From assembly GCA_030158485.1 (NCBI GenBank), contig JAOASS010000004.1:1-64000 (forward strand): a stretch of DNA of 64,000 nucleotides, given 5' to 3'. Position numbers and translations under genes: made by a program. The notes under the pieces were generated by a model that had not been told where the DNA came from, ran no database searches, and saw only the letters and a program-made list of their open reading frames with translations. How positions within the stretch are numbered: position 1 is the first letter of the stretch; every line of letters starts with the position of its first letter. Positions 32,751-41,747 of this stretch are shown in pieces. Source of the stretch: Pseudobdellovibrionaceae bacterium (GTDB taxonomy: Bacteria; Bdellovibrionota; Bdellovibrionia; Bdellovibrionales; Bdellovibrionaceae).

Positions 32751-33688
32751 GTTTGCGCCACCTTTTCCTTACTATCAGGAGAACACCACACAAGAATACA
32801 ACCCCCGCCCCCTGCTCCGCATATCTTAACAGCGTCAGCTCCGGCCTCCAAAGTGATTTTATTTAAATGTTCAATTTCAGGGCTTGTAAAAGCAGGTGCC
32901 AGTCTGACACGAGCATCAAATTCTTGATTAAAAAGTTCTGGCAAATCGGTCCATTTTTTTTCAAGAATCGATTTCTCCATTTTTTCAGCAATCAATTTTA
33001 AATCTAGAAGTGCTGTCATTGTTTTTTTATCTTTTTGTACTGCACTTTTCATCACTTCAAAATTATTAAGTCCTGAATGATGTGATTTCCCCGTATAAAC
33101 CAACATAAAATGATCTTTCAAAGGAGAATCTTGAACATTTATTATTTCTTGTTCAATACCAGAAAAATTATATTTTAAAATATTCAATCCACCACTCACA
33201 GCAGGATAATAATCTTGTGTTCCTGTTGGCGTATTAAGAACAAAAGCTTCTAAATTGTGTGCCACGTTGACCATTTCATGAACAGAAATAAACTTTTTTT
33301 GATTCCATATAGAAAAAGCTTTCATTATTGAAATTGTTAAAGACGAACTTCCTCCTAATCCACCTCCAACAGGTGACTGAGATTTCGTCGACAACTTAAA
33401 TCCTCTATCTGGTCTAAAAAAATTCAATAGTGATTGAAAGAGAACAACTTTGGGATCTTGGTCATTGAGCGCCTCTTCAAGATTGTGGTATTTTTTTTCT
33501 AAATTCAAATCTTGAGAGTTCCAAGTAATTTGTTTTGAATCTAGAGGCTCCAAAGTGGCTTCGGTCCAAACATCAATCGCCACATTCAGTGTTGTTGATC
33601 CCCCTACAAATTGATTTAAAGGCCAAAGATCTAAAGTACCACCCGCTAAGTCGACCCGGGTTGGGCTTTTAACCTCAATTTTTTTCAC
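32672..33688 (-). CDS. GHMP-family sugar kinase (heptose/galactokinase-like)
   Basis: The 338-residue kinase has SPTRVDLAGGTLDLWPL at the N-terminus, the ATP-binding PVGGGLGGSSSLTIS (about 107-120), and the C-terminal GHMP motif VKICGAGGGGCILVW. The opening sequence is like that of D-glycero-D-manno-heptose 7-phosphate kinases (HddA) and similar sugar kinases, so it probably phosphorylates a sugar or sugar phosphate for envelope polysaccharide. The exact substrate cannot be read from the sequence. It overlaps the preceding DUF4340 gene by 14 bases, which suggests co-translation although no functional link to the transporter is known. Confidence 0.82.
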   Translation of the reverse strand: MKKIEVKSPTRVDLAGGTLDLWPLNQFVGGSTTLNVAIDVWTEATLEPLDSKQITWNSQDLNLEKKYHNLEEALNDQDPKVVLFQSLLNFFRPDRGFKLSTKSQSPVGGGLGGSSSLTISIMKAFSIWNQKKFISVHEMVNVAHNLEAFVLNTPTGTQDYYPAVSGGLNILKYNFSGIEQEIINVQDSPLKDHFMLVYTGKSHHSGLNNFEVMKSAVQKDKKTMTALLDLKLIAEKMEKSILEKKWTDLPELFNQEFDARVRLAPAFTSPEIEHLNKITLEAGADAVKICGAGGGGCILVWCSPDSKEKVAQTCQKAGFQVMSAQPVNMLTDPLQKSF

Positions 33689-35045
33689 TTTTTTCTTCTT
33701 TCTGCTCTTTATGGATTTTGGTTTCAGGCAGCATTGGTTTTACTATTTCATGAAACATGAGTCTGTTCACCTGAGCATCATCTATTTTAAAAGTTTCATT
33801 AAATAAATTAGTTTTAGCGAAACCAACATGATCCGTGAATTGGCTCCATGACATTCTAAAAATAAGCCTATTATTTTCTTCGTAAAGCTCGACTTCTGAA
33901 TCTAAAATAGCATTTTTAGTGTTGGTTTCTTGAAAACCATAAACAGTCATTCTTTTTAATTTACCGATTAAATCTTCGGCCAAAGTTGAATTAATCACGA
34001 TATTTTTATCTGGAGGATCAAGATGCCAACTTTCTGCTTTTCTTATCAAAGTAAATGATTTCAATGGCGTTCGTGCCACAATTTTGACAACATCATCACT
34101 TTGGAATCGAAAAGGCTCTAATTTATCACGGAAATCGATTAGTTTCTGAGTTCTAAGATCCTCTAAAGTTTGAGGGGGAAATCGAATAATCATACGCTCA
34201 GGAGAAACTGCACCAATAACATCTTTTGTTTTTGTATCTTGATGTAATAAACCTTTCCAGGTTACTTTTTCCCCGCTCAACTCTAAAGTCAGTAAGTGAG
34301 CTCCAACGGGCCCGTAAGGCTTTGTTTCTGATATAATCGATGTCCCCTTAGATGTTATGGCTTCCGTTAGAATTTGACGAACAGCATTTTGATCTATTTT
34401 CCAACTTGTTTGTTGTGGTGAAAACCAAAAACCATCATTGTATCTAAAGTCAAAACTTCCGAATTTATTTTTTAATTTTATTAAATTTATTTTGGAAATA
34501 GAGCCCCTGAAAAGTCGAAGATTTCGAAATTGATCTGCAGGCTTTGTTAAAAATGAAATCCAAGTTGCACTTGATGTGAGGATTTTATTTTCATGATCTC
34601 GTCTTAAAAAAACTAACCCTTCGAAATTTTTTTTACTCGATATCTCAACTTCTTGTCGCCGTTTTGCATTGTCAATCAATACCACAATACCCAGTGAAGG
34701 CTTAAATCCATATTGGTCTAAATCAGTGCCCTGAGCTTCGATTTGATCAACAGCCGTTTCACCGGTAATTTGGTCTAAAAACGCTTCAATGATTTCATTA
34801 TCTGCCTGATCTTGAATAGGTTTTAAAACATTCCATCCATCAACAGTTCTTTCTAAAACGATCGAAGATGTGTCACCTTTGTGTAGTTCAATTTTCTGAA
34901 CTTGATCTTTTTTTAAATTGATAATTTGATGGGCTTCTTTTTTAGAAACCTCTTCATTGATTTCACGTTTGTATTCACCAAAATAGGCATAAAGACTTAA
35001 TACAAGAACCAAACCACTGAGTACCAAGATATGTTTGTTTTTCAT
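33675..35045 (-). CDS. DUF4340 domain protein, partner of the Gld-like ABC system
   Basis: The 456-residue product has one N-terminal transmembrane anchor (LVLSGLVLVLSLYAYFG). A large extracytoplasmic region of DUF4340 type follows, with the repeated form VQKIELHKGDTSSIVLER...GWNVLKP and later VVKIVARTPLKSFTLIR...SWHLDPP. In many bacteria DUF4340 genes follow gldA-gldF-gldG-like ABC genes, as here. It starts 3 bases after the GldG-like gene. It probably forms a periplasmic part of that complex. Confidence 0.82.
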   Translation of the reverse strand: MKNKHILVLSGLVLVLSLYAYFGEYKREINEEVSKKEAHQIINLKKDQVQKIELHKGDTSSIVLERTVDGWNVLKPIQDQADNEIIEAFLDQITGETAVDQIEAQGTDLDQYGFKPSLGIVVLIDNAKRRQEVEISSKKNFEGLVFLRRDHENKILTSSATWISFLTKPADQFRNLRLFRGSISKINLIKLKNKFGSFDFRYNDGFWFSPQQTSWKIDQNAVRQILTEAITSKGTSIISETKPYGPVGAHLLTLELSGEKVTWKGLLHQDTKTKDVIGAVSPERMIIRFPPQTLEDLRTQKLIDFRDKLEPFRFQSDDVVKIVARTPLKSFTLIRKAESWHLDPPDKNIVINSTLAEDLIGKLKRMTVYGFQETNTKNAILDSEVELYEENNRLIFRMSWSQFTDHVGFAKTNLFNETFKIDDAQVNRLMFHEIVKPMLPETKIHKEQKEEKSEKN

Positions 35046-35048
35046 TTA

Positions 35049-36572
35049 TTAAGCTCTTCTTCTGCGCACAAAAAAGACAACCGCTGATATTAAAAGACTT
35101 AATGGAATTAATATCATTGATATATAAAATGTTCCCAATTTGGCTGTCGTCATCTGTAATTCAGTCTTCTGAATAGCTCGAGGCACAATGCTGATTAAAT
35201 CTGCTTCGTGAGTCAACTGAGATATGGAATTTAAAGCAAGATCTCTGTTTAAACTTTGAAAAAGTAATTCATTTCTTAAAAATTCAGAGTCACCAAACAC
35301 AAGCATTTGAAACTTTTGATCACTTCCTGGCCACTGCCCAATCACATCAAGTGCAAGCTCAAATGGCCCTTGTGGATGATTTCCGACTGAAACTTGGGGA
35401 CTGGTAAAAGCGGCTGAATTTTGATCCGTTTTAATAAGGGGGTCGACAATAACTCCATTGGGAACTTTTTCAGTTTTAAAACTCATCGGCCAATTCAAGC
35501 GAATAACATCTTTTTGATTTGAAAAAACTTTGGTGATGCTACTATTTGAAGAAAAGATATTTCCTAAAGTCGGACCGTCAATAAACCCCATTCCCATAAA
35601 GTTTGATTTAATATAATTATTTTCGGCTTTAATTCCTAACTTTTGCAAAAGAATTTCAAGGCCAACAGTTTTTCCAGATTCAAGGGCCAGTAAGAGGCTA
35701 CCGCCTCTTTTAAGATAATTTTCAAGCTCCTTAATTTCATAATCAGCAAATTTTTGATTGGGACCCACAATGAGAACAGCATCGGCATCAGCCGGAAGCT
35801 GGGGAGTTGTGGGCAAGTTCCAAGTTTTAACTTTGAAACTATTATTTTCAATTAATAACTTCATGGCATTAAGACCTGAACCATCTTGGTTGTCTTCAAT
35901 ATCAGCTTCGCCATGACCCGTGATAAAATAAGCCGTTTTTGATTGAGTTCTTGTTACTTTAATTATCGCCTGAGTCACTTCCTGCTCATCAACTCGCTCA
36001 AGGCGATTTTTACGTCCTTCATATTCAACAAAAGCTAGACCGCCGCCTTTTGTGACGGCATAATCTTCTGCAAGCTTGGGATGCTGATTAATTTCAAAAA
36101 ATTCAAGACGAATAAAGCGAGACTTGTCTTGATATTTTTTTAAAAGTTCTCGAAAAGCTTTTCTATTTTCATCTACTCCTTGCGTGCCTTCTTTGTAAAA
36201 AAATAACACCCTTAAATCAGACTTTAGTCCTTGAACAATTTTAACGGACTGATCACTTAATGTATTTGTTTGTGCTTGGGAAAAGTCCCAGGTTTTATTT
36301 CGCTTAATTGAAATATAATTAACAACAACTAGCAAAGCGATAATCAAAAACACCATAGCACCCATATTCATGCCATGCTTAGTTGTTTTCATATTTAAAA
36401 TTTCAGCAAAAAACTTTCGATCAAATGCAAAACCTGCCACCAAAAAAAGTGCGAAAAATCCCAATAGAACTGTGTAAAACGGCATCCAGCCACCAAGTAA
36501 AAAACGAACAGATATAAACGCCATTAAAGAAAGAGTCGCTAACGAAAATAAAACTTTTCCTAATTTACTCAT
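35049..36572 (-). CDS. GldG-like ABC transporter auxiliary protein
   Basis: The 507-residue membrane protein has about three N-terminal transmembrane helices (KVLFSLATLSLMAFISVRFLL and others). It continues with an extracytoplasmic domain of the ABC_transp_aux/GldG kind (NTLSDQSVKIVQGLKSDLRVLFFY, YFITGHGEADIED, LKRGGSLLLALE), and a C-terminal helix before an Arg-rich end (FVRRRRA). In Flavobacterium GldG acts with GldA and GldF in gliding and secretion. Here it is likely the cargo-side subunit. It overlaps the permease gene by 4 bases. Confidence 0.85.
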   Translation of the reverse strand: MSKLGKVLFSLATLSLMAFISVRFLLGGWMPFYTVLLGFFALFLVAGFAFDRKFFAEILNMKTTKHGMNMGAMVFLIIALLVVVNYISIKRNKTWDFSQAQTNTLSDQSVKIVQGLKSDLRVLFFYKEGTQGVDENRKAFRELLKKYQDKSRFIRLEFFEINQHPKLAEDYAVTKGGGLAFVEYEGRKNRLERVDEQEVTQAIIKVTRTQSKTAYFITGHGEADIEDNQDGSGLNAMKLLIENNSFKVKTWNLPTTPQLPADADAVLIVGPNQKFADYEIKELENYLKRGGSLLLALESGKTVGLEILLQKLGIKAENNYIKSNFMGMGFIDGPTLGNIFSSNSSITKVFSNQKDVIRLNWPMSFKTEKVPNGVIVDPLIKTDQNSAAFTSPQVSVGNHPQGPFELALDVIGQWPGSDQKFQMLVFGDSEFLRNELLFQSLNRDLALNSISQLTHEADLISIVPRAIQKTELQMTTAKLGTFYISMILIPLSLLISAVVFFVRRRRA

Positions 36573-37354
36573 GATGCCCTCCAGCGATGAGATTCAACAA
36601 CTCTTTCTGCTAAAAATAAAAAGAGTGCGACTGCCGAAACAAAAAAAGCTAACGTCTGAATACGTAAAGTCCCTTCAACTAACCCAGAAAGTTGATTAGC
36701 AAGGGAAATATGCTCAAAAAATTGCCGAGCCCACTGACTGTCTACGACTTCGACACCAATGCCAACAAACCAAATAGAAACGTTTAAAATCACTGATAGA
36801 ATAAAAGCAATTAAAACACTTTCTGTTAATGACGAACAAAATAAATTCATCGAAACATAAATCAAGCTCAAAATAAAAATACCTGAAAATGCTAGTATTA
36901 ATGATGGCCAATGAATCTTATCAACAAATATCAGCGTGATAAGCGGATACAGCAATGCAATCAGCATGATTGCGGCTATCGCTCCGGCAACTGCAAGAAA
37001 CTTACCCAATACGATATCCCAAGATGTCACAGGCGAAGTCAGAAGAAGATCAAATGTTCTGAGTTTTTTTTCTTCAGCAAAAAGCTTCATAGTCAAAGCG
37101 GGAACAACAAAAATCAACAACAAATTCATGTAACTTAAATGTCTTAAATAAAGTCCATAGTGAATATTTCCTTGTTGACCACCATCTGGCCCCATTTGCT
37201 GGGCTGCCATCTGAGATGTATTTACAAACATTGAAAAATGGGCTGGAAACAGAAGACTTAAGATCACGCAAATAAGTCCCGTAATAAAATAAAAAGAGGG
37301 GGTCAGAAAAAAACTTTTTAATTCCTTTTGTGCAATCACATAAGTTGAATTCAT
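36569..37354 (-). CDS. ABC-2 type permease (GldF-like)
   Basis: The 261-residue protein has about six transmembrane helices and an ABC-2 permease layout. The N-terminal TYVIAQKELKSFFLTPSFYF is typical of GldF/NatB-type permeases, and so is KLFAEEKKLRTFDLLLTSPV. It overlaps the ATPase gene by 4 bases (37351-37354) and the GldG-like gene by 4 bases, so the three form one translationally coupled unit. The substrate is unknown. In relatives such systems are tied to envelope or gliding functions. Confidence 0.88.
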   Translation of the reverse strand: MNSTYVIAQKELKSFFLTPSFYFITGLICVILSLLFPAHFSMFVNTSQMAAQQMGPDGGQQGNIHYGLYLRHLSYMNLLLIFVVPALTMKLFAEEKKLRTFDLLLTSPVTSWDIVLGKFLAVAGAIAAIMLIALLYPLITLIFVDKIHWPSLILAFSGIFILSLIYVSMNLFCSSLTESVLIAFILSVILNVSIWFVGIGVEVVDSQWARQFFEHISLANQLSGLVEGTLRIQTLAFFVSAVALFLFLAERVVESHRWRAS

Positions 37355-38277
37355 ACTGAAGCCTCCTGACCATAAGTGAGCTTAAGAAACACATCTTCAA
37401 GATCCATTTTTTTAGGGAAAAATTCGACAAGCCCTATTTTCGATTGAACTAATTGTGAAAGAATTGCGTCGTGAACTTGATTATCCCCATTAAACTTAAT
37501 TTCCCAATCTAGACCTTGACCCTGCACACTGATCAGACCATGAATAGAACTCAAAAATGAATTTAAATTCACTTCTGTTCTAAGACGAACTTTAAGTGAG
37601 GCACTGCCTTTTTCTAACTGACTTAAATTCGCTATAGAATCTTCAGCCACGATACGACCTTTATTAATTATAATCGCTCTGTCACATACAGCTTGAACTT
37701 CTGATAAAATATGAGTCGAAAGAATAATTGTATGCTCACCCTTCAATTGCTTAATAAGATCTCTAATTTCAGAAACTTGCTTCGGATCAAGGCCAACTGT
37801 GGGCTCATCAAGAATAAGGACTTCAGGATGACTCACAAGAGCCTGCGCAATTCCAACACGCTGACGAAATCCTTTTGATAGAACTCCAATTAATCGATTA
37901 GATACTGATTGCAAATGAGTTTTTTCAATCGCTGAATCAACAAATGACTTGATTTTGGATGATTCAACTTTTTTGAGTTGAGCCACATATTCCAAGTAAT
38001 CGCGTACAAACATATCGGTGTAAACTGGTGGGGTTTCAGGTAAGTAACCAATCCGTTTTTTAACTTCTATCGGGTACTCAAATACGTCGAATCCATCAAC
38101 TTTAGCTTCTCCCGACGTTGGGGCCATAAACCCCGTGATAATTTTCATCGTTGTTGATTTACCCGCGCCATTGGGACCTAGAAATCCCACGACATCGCCT
38201 TTTTTAAGACTGAAGCTGACACGGTCAATAGCACATACAGGACCATAGTTCTTGCAAAGATCTTTCACTTCAACCAT
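37351..38277 (-). CDS. ABC transporter ATP-binding protein (GldA-like)
   Basis: The 308-residue ATPase has Walker A (GFLGPNGAGKSTT), the Q-loop in IGYLPETPPVY, the signature LSKGFRQRVGIAQAL, Walker B (VLILDEPTVGLDP) and the switch histidine (ILSTHILSE). The C-terminal domain (about 215-308) is like that of GldA/NatA-type proteins. It is the first gene of the leftward operon ATPase-permease-GldG-DUF4340-kinase-DUF429. Confidence 0.93.
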   Translation of the reverse strand: MVEVKDLCKNYGPVCAIDRVSFSLKKGDVVGFLGPNGAGKSTTMKIITGFMAPTSGEAKVDGFDVFEYPIEVKKRIGYLPETPPVYTDMFVRDYLEYVAQLKKVESSKIKSFVDSAIEKTHLQSVSNRLIGVLSKGFRQRVGIAQALVSHPEVLILDEPTVGLDPKQVSEIRDLIKQLKGEHTIILSTHILSEVQAVCDRAIIINKGRIVAEDSIANLSQLEKGSASLKVRLRTEVNLNSFLSSIHGLISVQGQGLDWEIKFNGDNQVHDAILSQLVQSKIGLVEFFPKKMDLEDVFLKLTYGQEASV

Positions 38278-38342
38278 AGGTTTACGAGCTCCTTACAGAG
38301 TAAGTTTGATGATGTTAAATCGTAATTCTGATTAGTTCAGAG

Positions 38343-39608
38343 TCAAGGTATGACAACAGTCAAAACTCGCTCATTTTGATAGTGGACTCGGCCTAGCTTA
38401 TCACCTTTGATTGGGCGAACAAATCGACACTCCGTCACAACAACATCCAATTTTGAACCCGCGGGCAGCTTTTGACTGGCTTTTGTTTCCGTTGCAACCC
38501 AAAGAGCCACTTCTCTTAAAATTCCATCAGGAATGTGTTGATTCTTATCTAAAGAAACAATGGCATGAGTGCTTGGGTAATCCCTTAAATGGACCCATAT
38601 ATCCCAGGCTTTAGCCTTGCGCAGTAAGGCTAAATTATCCGCAGCACTTTTTCCCCGTGATGCCGTTAGGCTTCCGAATCTCTTAATTCGGCCTTCAGCT
38701 CCTGCCGATTTAAGCATTTCACTGGATTTATTGCGTGGTGGTAAGGCAGGAGGACTTTCTAAGGCTTCCAACTTTTCGATTTCAATTTTGAGTATTTCAA
38801 TGCGGGCCAAGGAACCTTCTTTTTTCCCCTCTAAACGTTTTGCTTTCGAAAAAGCCTGCTCCATTTGCTCGTAACGACCAATGCCTTTCGTTAAAAAGTT
38901 TTTCCATTCAGAACCCAGTTCAGAAATTTCAAAAGATTTTAAGAGCTCTCCCAAAGTCTTCCACTGATAAGCTAAATCTTCAGTCGCATGTTTTTGCAAT
39001 TCATCAAGAGCTTTTCTTTTTTTTAGAATATTTTTTGATTTTTGTTTTTCCCAATCATCGAGATTCATTTTTTGCGTATGCAAATGAGTCCTAGAACTAT
39101 TTTCATCAAGCCACTGACTTTTTATATCGCTTAATTCTCTGTTAGACTCATTTTCGATTTGCGGCGCAACACCCAGCTCTTTTATTTTTTCCCATGATAT
39201 CGATTTTTCTTCGTTACGCACAATCAGATTAACTGCTTTGGGAACAAGTTGAATTTCCATTTGACAAATTTTTTGCGAATTCATCCACTCGACTTCAATA
39301 ATTCGACCCGCGCCATTTTTTAATTCAACTTTGGAAAGAAATAAATTTTTTGCATGAGAACTCAAAAAGAGCGCCACAGGCTTGGGGCTTTGCTTTTTAC
39401 CCCAAGGAGAGTGTTCAAAAAAAATAAGGCTCATAGGTATTTGCTGATTTAAGTCAAACAACCACCAAACTTGCCCCCGTTTATAAAGCGATAAAGCCAA
39501 ACCCTTTGGATGAGTTTCAATCTCTTGAAGCTGGGCACCAATCAACGACTGAAGCTCTTGAACATGCTTTTGTAGTTCGAGTAAAGAGAAGGGTTTCATG
39601 ACTTTCAT
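38343..39608 (-). CDS. NFACT-family protein (RqcH/FbpA-like), short form
   Basis: The 421-residue protein has a diverged NFACT-N region, a charged coiled-coil middle (about 185-290, DDWEKQKSKNILKKRKALDEL) and a C-terminal NFACT-R domain: TASRGKSAADNLALLRKAKAWDIWVHLRDYPSTHAIV, with GDKLGRVHYQNERVLTVVIP at the end. Full RqcH is about 550-580 residues and adds alanine tails to stalled nascent chains. This one lacks about 130 residues, mainly N-terminal/HhH, so catalytic competence is unclear. It lies 65 bases upstream of the ABC operon with its own start. Confidence 0.75.
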   Translation of the reverse strand: MKVMKPFSLLELQKHVQELQSLIGAQLQEIETHPKGLALSLYKRGQVWWLFDLNQQIPMSLIFFEHSPWGKKQSPKPVALFLSSHAKNLFLSKVELKNGAGRIIEVEWMNSQKICQMEIQLVPKAVNLIVRNEEKSISWEKIKELGVAPQIENESNRELSDIKSQWLDENSSRTHLHTQKMNLDDWEKQKSKNILKKRKALDELQKHATEDLAYQWKTLGELLKSFEISELGSEWKNFLTKGIGRYEQMEQAFSKAKRLEGKKEGSLARIEILKIEIEKLEALESPPALPPRNKSSEMLKSAGAEGRIKRFGSLTASRGKSAADNLALLRKAKAWDIWVHLRDYPSTHAIVSLDKNQHIPDGILREVALWVATETKASQKLPAGSKLDVVVTECRFVRPIKGDKLGRVHYQNERVLTVVIP

Positions 39609-39741
39609 GAAGCCACAGAGATCTTAGGTTGTGAAGTGAAAACTGTACTTTAAGGAAGGCTTTAGAAAAAGAATGAATCGATCTTCAAATTTGATAAAAA
39701 TTCCGAAAGTGTTTTCTTCTCGATTTATTGATGTTTAAAAC

Positions 39742-39990
39742 TTATTGAACTACATCAAAAGAAGGGTCTAAAGCTTGAAACTTTTCAAATTGGCAATTCT
39801 TATTTTTAGCTTCACACTTTTGAACACGAACTTTGGCTTTTTTCATAGAAGTGTCGAATTCCGATTCCCATTCTGTAAAATTGATCCCGTCTCCAGATGC
39901 AACAATTTGCTCCTGTTGTTTTGATGGTTTAATCAATTGAGTTGCAAGAACCGAGTTAGCAAAAAACAGTAACACAAAAAGTAACTTCAT
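39742..39990 (-). CDS. Small exported protein
   Basis: From the ATG at 39990, with GAGGAAG just upstream, the product is 82 residues. It has a signal peptide (KLLFVLLFFANSVLA) and a charged mature part with one cysteine pair (C-x6-C in VQKCEAKNKNCQ). The reading frame continues upstream but without a ribosome site. The signal, the ribosome site and the small size suggest a real periplasmic protein. No family is recognised. Confidence 0.6.
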   Translation of the reverse strand: MKLLFVLLFFANSVLATQLIKPSKQQEQIVASGDGINFTEWESEFDTSMKKAKVRVQKCEAKNKNCQFEKFQALDPSFDVVQ

Positions 39991-40185
39991 AAATACTTCC
40001 TCTAAGCTTAAGAGCCACAAACTTTGTTCTCAAACTGAGACACTTTTTACTAAGCTCTGCTTACAGTGTTACGCTTCAATTTTTAAGCCAAATCAGAAGC
40101 CTTCTTTTTGCCACTCAGTGGAACATGAGTCGACAAAAGTGTTTCAAACTTGGGCAATCGGTGTTTTTTTAGACAGTACGGAAGC

Positions 40186-40581
40186 TTACTTGAAGCTGCA
40201 CGTCAGAGCTGTGAAGTTAACTTGATCGCCTTCTTCTTGCGATAAAAAGGCATTTATTGATTTCATCAAACGGAAGTTGGCAGGTAAAAGAACTGCCAAA
40301 TCTTCGTTAGAACGAGGCGTGAAAATAACATGATTCACGATAATACCATCATTATAAACTTGGCCCATCACCTTGTTGATTTCATTAACCCAAACTTGTT
40401 TTTTGTATTGAATTTTCAATCCTTCAACTTGCTTTGAGTTCAAAACAAAAAATTGAACAAGAATAGGAGCTTTCACACCATCAAGCTCAGCTCCGAAACA
40501 AGACATAAACTGACGGCCGGGAGCTTGGTTTGCAAATGCAACAGTTGAAAAAAGAAATACAAAAGACAATAATAATTTCAT
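40186..40581 (-). CDS. Small exported protein of unknown function
   Basis: The 131-residue product has a cleavable signal peptide (LLLSFVFLFSTVAFA). The mature part has two cysteines, in FMSCFGAELDG and at the end in ALTCSFK, probably joined by a disulfide, and mixed strands. GGGGAT lies before the ATG. It follows the HD-GYP gene by a 119-base gap and is read in the same direction. The function cannot be told. Confidence 0.65.
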   Translation of the reverse strand: MKLLLSFVFLFSTVAFANQAPGRQFMSCFGAELDGVKAPILVQFFVLNSKQVEGLKIQYKKQVWVNEINKVMGQVYNDGIIVNHVIFTPRSNEDLAVLLPANFRLMKSINAFLSQEEGDQVNFTALTCSFK

Positions 40582-40700
40582 GAAATCCCCTTTACTTGAT
40601 AAGTGGCTTGATACCCGAAAGCGACTTCAGAGCCTATCCTATTCTGAACCGGTGAATTACTTACAAAAGTTATGATGTAAAATCAAACGAAGAATTTAAA

Positions 40701-41708
40701 TTATGAGCTTTTACTAGCTAAATGTTGTTTGTTTATAATGTTCTTGAGCGCTAAGAAAGTTTGCTTATTGAAAGGCTGCCCCTGGATAGCTTCAATATAC
40801 TGAATAGCTTCGTCGGGACTATAGGTTTTTGAAGCTGCAACGCTTCCGAATATTAAATTTGCGAAATAGTTTGCAAGACTCACAATCCGAGCCAATGGAC
40901 TGACTTTCACATCCCTCATTTTTTTCGGAAAACCTGTTGAATTCGCATTCTCATGATGTTCTGCAATGATAAGCAATACATCCTGGGGGATTTCTTTTAT
41001 TTCCCTCAGCATATCGGCCCCTTTAAGCGGATGTTGTTCGTAAATATGAAGCTCCTCAGCTGACCAATTGTGCCTGGCTTTTTCCATGATCGATTTTGGG
41101 ACATACTTCATACCCACATCATGCAGGAGCGAACCTAAAATCAGTTTTTCTTGTACAGCGGGTTGGTTCATATGCATTTCATCAGACAATAAAATACTAA
41201 TAAAACACGTTGTCATTGAGTGTTTAGATTCGGCGGGATGAAGATCACTTAAAATGCCAACAAGCTGATCAAATGCATTTAATCTGGGACTGAGCTGTTG
41301 AACAAGCTGAGCCACTTTTTGAATTTTTGCTATCGATGTAAAGTTACTTTTTTCTAAAGAGCTCACGGCATCGGAAGTTAAACTTGTCAGAAATTTGACT
41401 TTAGTCACATCAGGAACACTTTTCTGATTTACAATTTTGCCGGTAATTTGAGTCACGTAAGCAATCAAAATGGGCTGATCCACTTGCTGAACAAAAATAA
41501 CAACATTCGGATTGTTATAAGCATGTAAACCACTAAATTGGGCTTTATCGTTTTTTTTCCCAATCACCAAATAAGATTGAGGCCCCATTTTCAAATATAC
41601 AGGTACAGGCAAAACCATTCCATCGAAAAAAAAATCTTTCGACACTTCACTCATTTCATGATCTTGAAATATCTCAATACCGTTTTGTGATTTCGGTGAA
41701 TCTGACAT
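40701..41708 (-). CDS. HD-GYP-like phosphodiesterase
   Basis: The 335-residue protein has a poorly conserved N-terminal region (about 1-120) and an HD-GYP domain from about 140. It carries H196-D197 (LLHDVGMKYVP), H226 in EQHPLKG, H251-H252-E253, and GFP at 259-261 in place of GYP. The usual DG before the GYP is NS here, so c-di-GMP activity may be reduced or altered. Such enzymes hydrolyse c-di-GMP and adjust surface behaviour. It is the last gene of the porin/phoU/phoB/phoR run, 39 bases after the methyltransferase gene. Confidence 0.82.
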   Translation of the reverse strand: MSDSPKSQNGIEIFQDHEMSEVSKDFFFDGMVLPVPVYLKMGPQSYLVIGKKNDKAQFSGLHAYNNPNVVIFVQQVDQPILIAYVTQITGKIVNQKSVPDVTKVKFLTSLTSDAVSSLEKSNFTSIAKIQKVAQLVQQLSPRLNAFDQLVGILSDLHPAESKHSMTTCFISILLSDEMHMNQPAVQEKLILGSLLHDVGMKYVPKSIMEKARHNWSAEELHIYEQHPLKGADMLREIKEIPQDVLLIIAEHHENANSTGFPKKMRDVKVSPLARIVSLANYFANLIFGSVAASKTYSPDEAIQYIEAIQGQPFNKQTFLALKNIINKQHLASKSS

Positions 41709-41747
41709 ATTCTATTATCGGTCTTGTTGATCAGAAAAATAAATATT

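Noticed and set aside
33675-35045. DUF4340 protein as a lipoprotein
   Set aside because: The N-terminal hydrophobic helix has no lipobox cysteine; it is better read as a membrane anchor.
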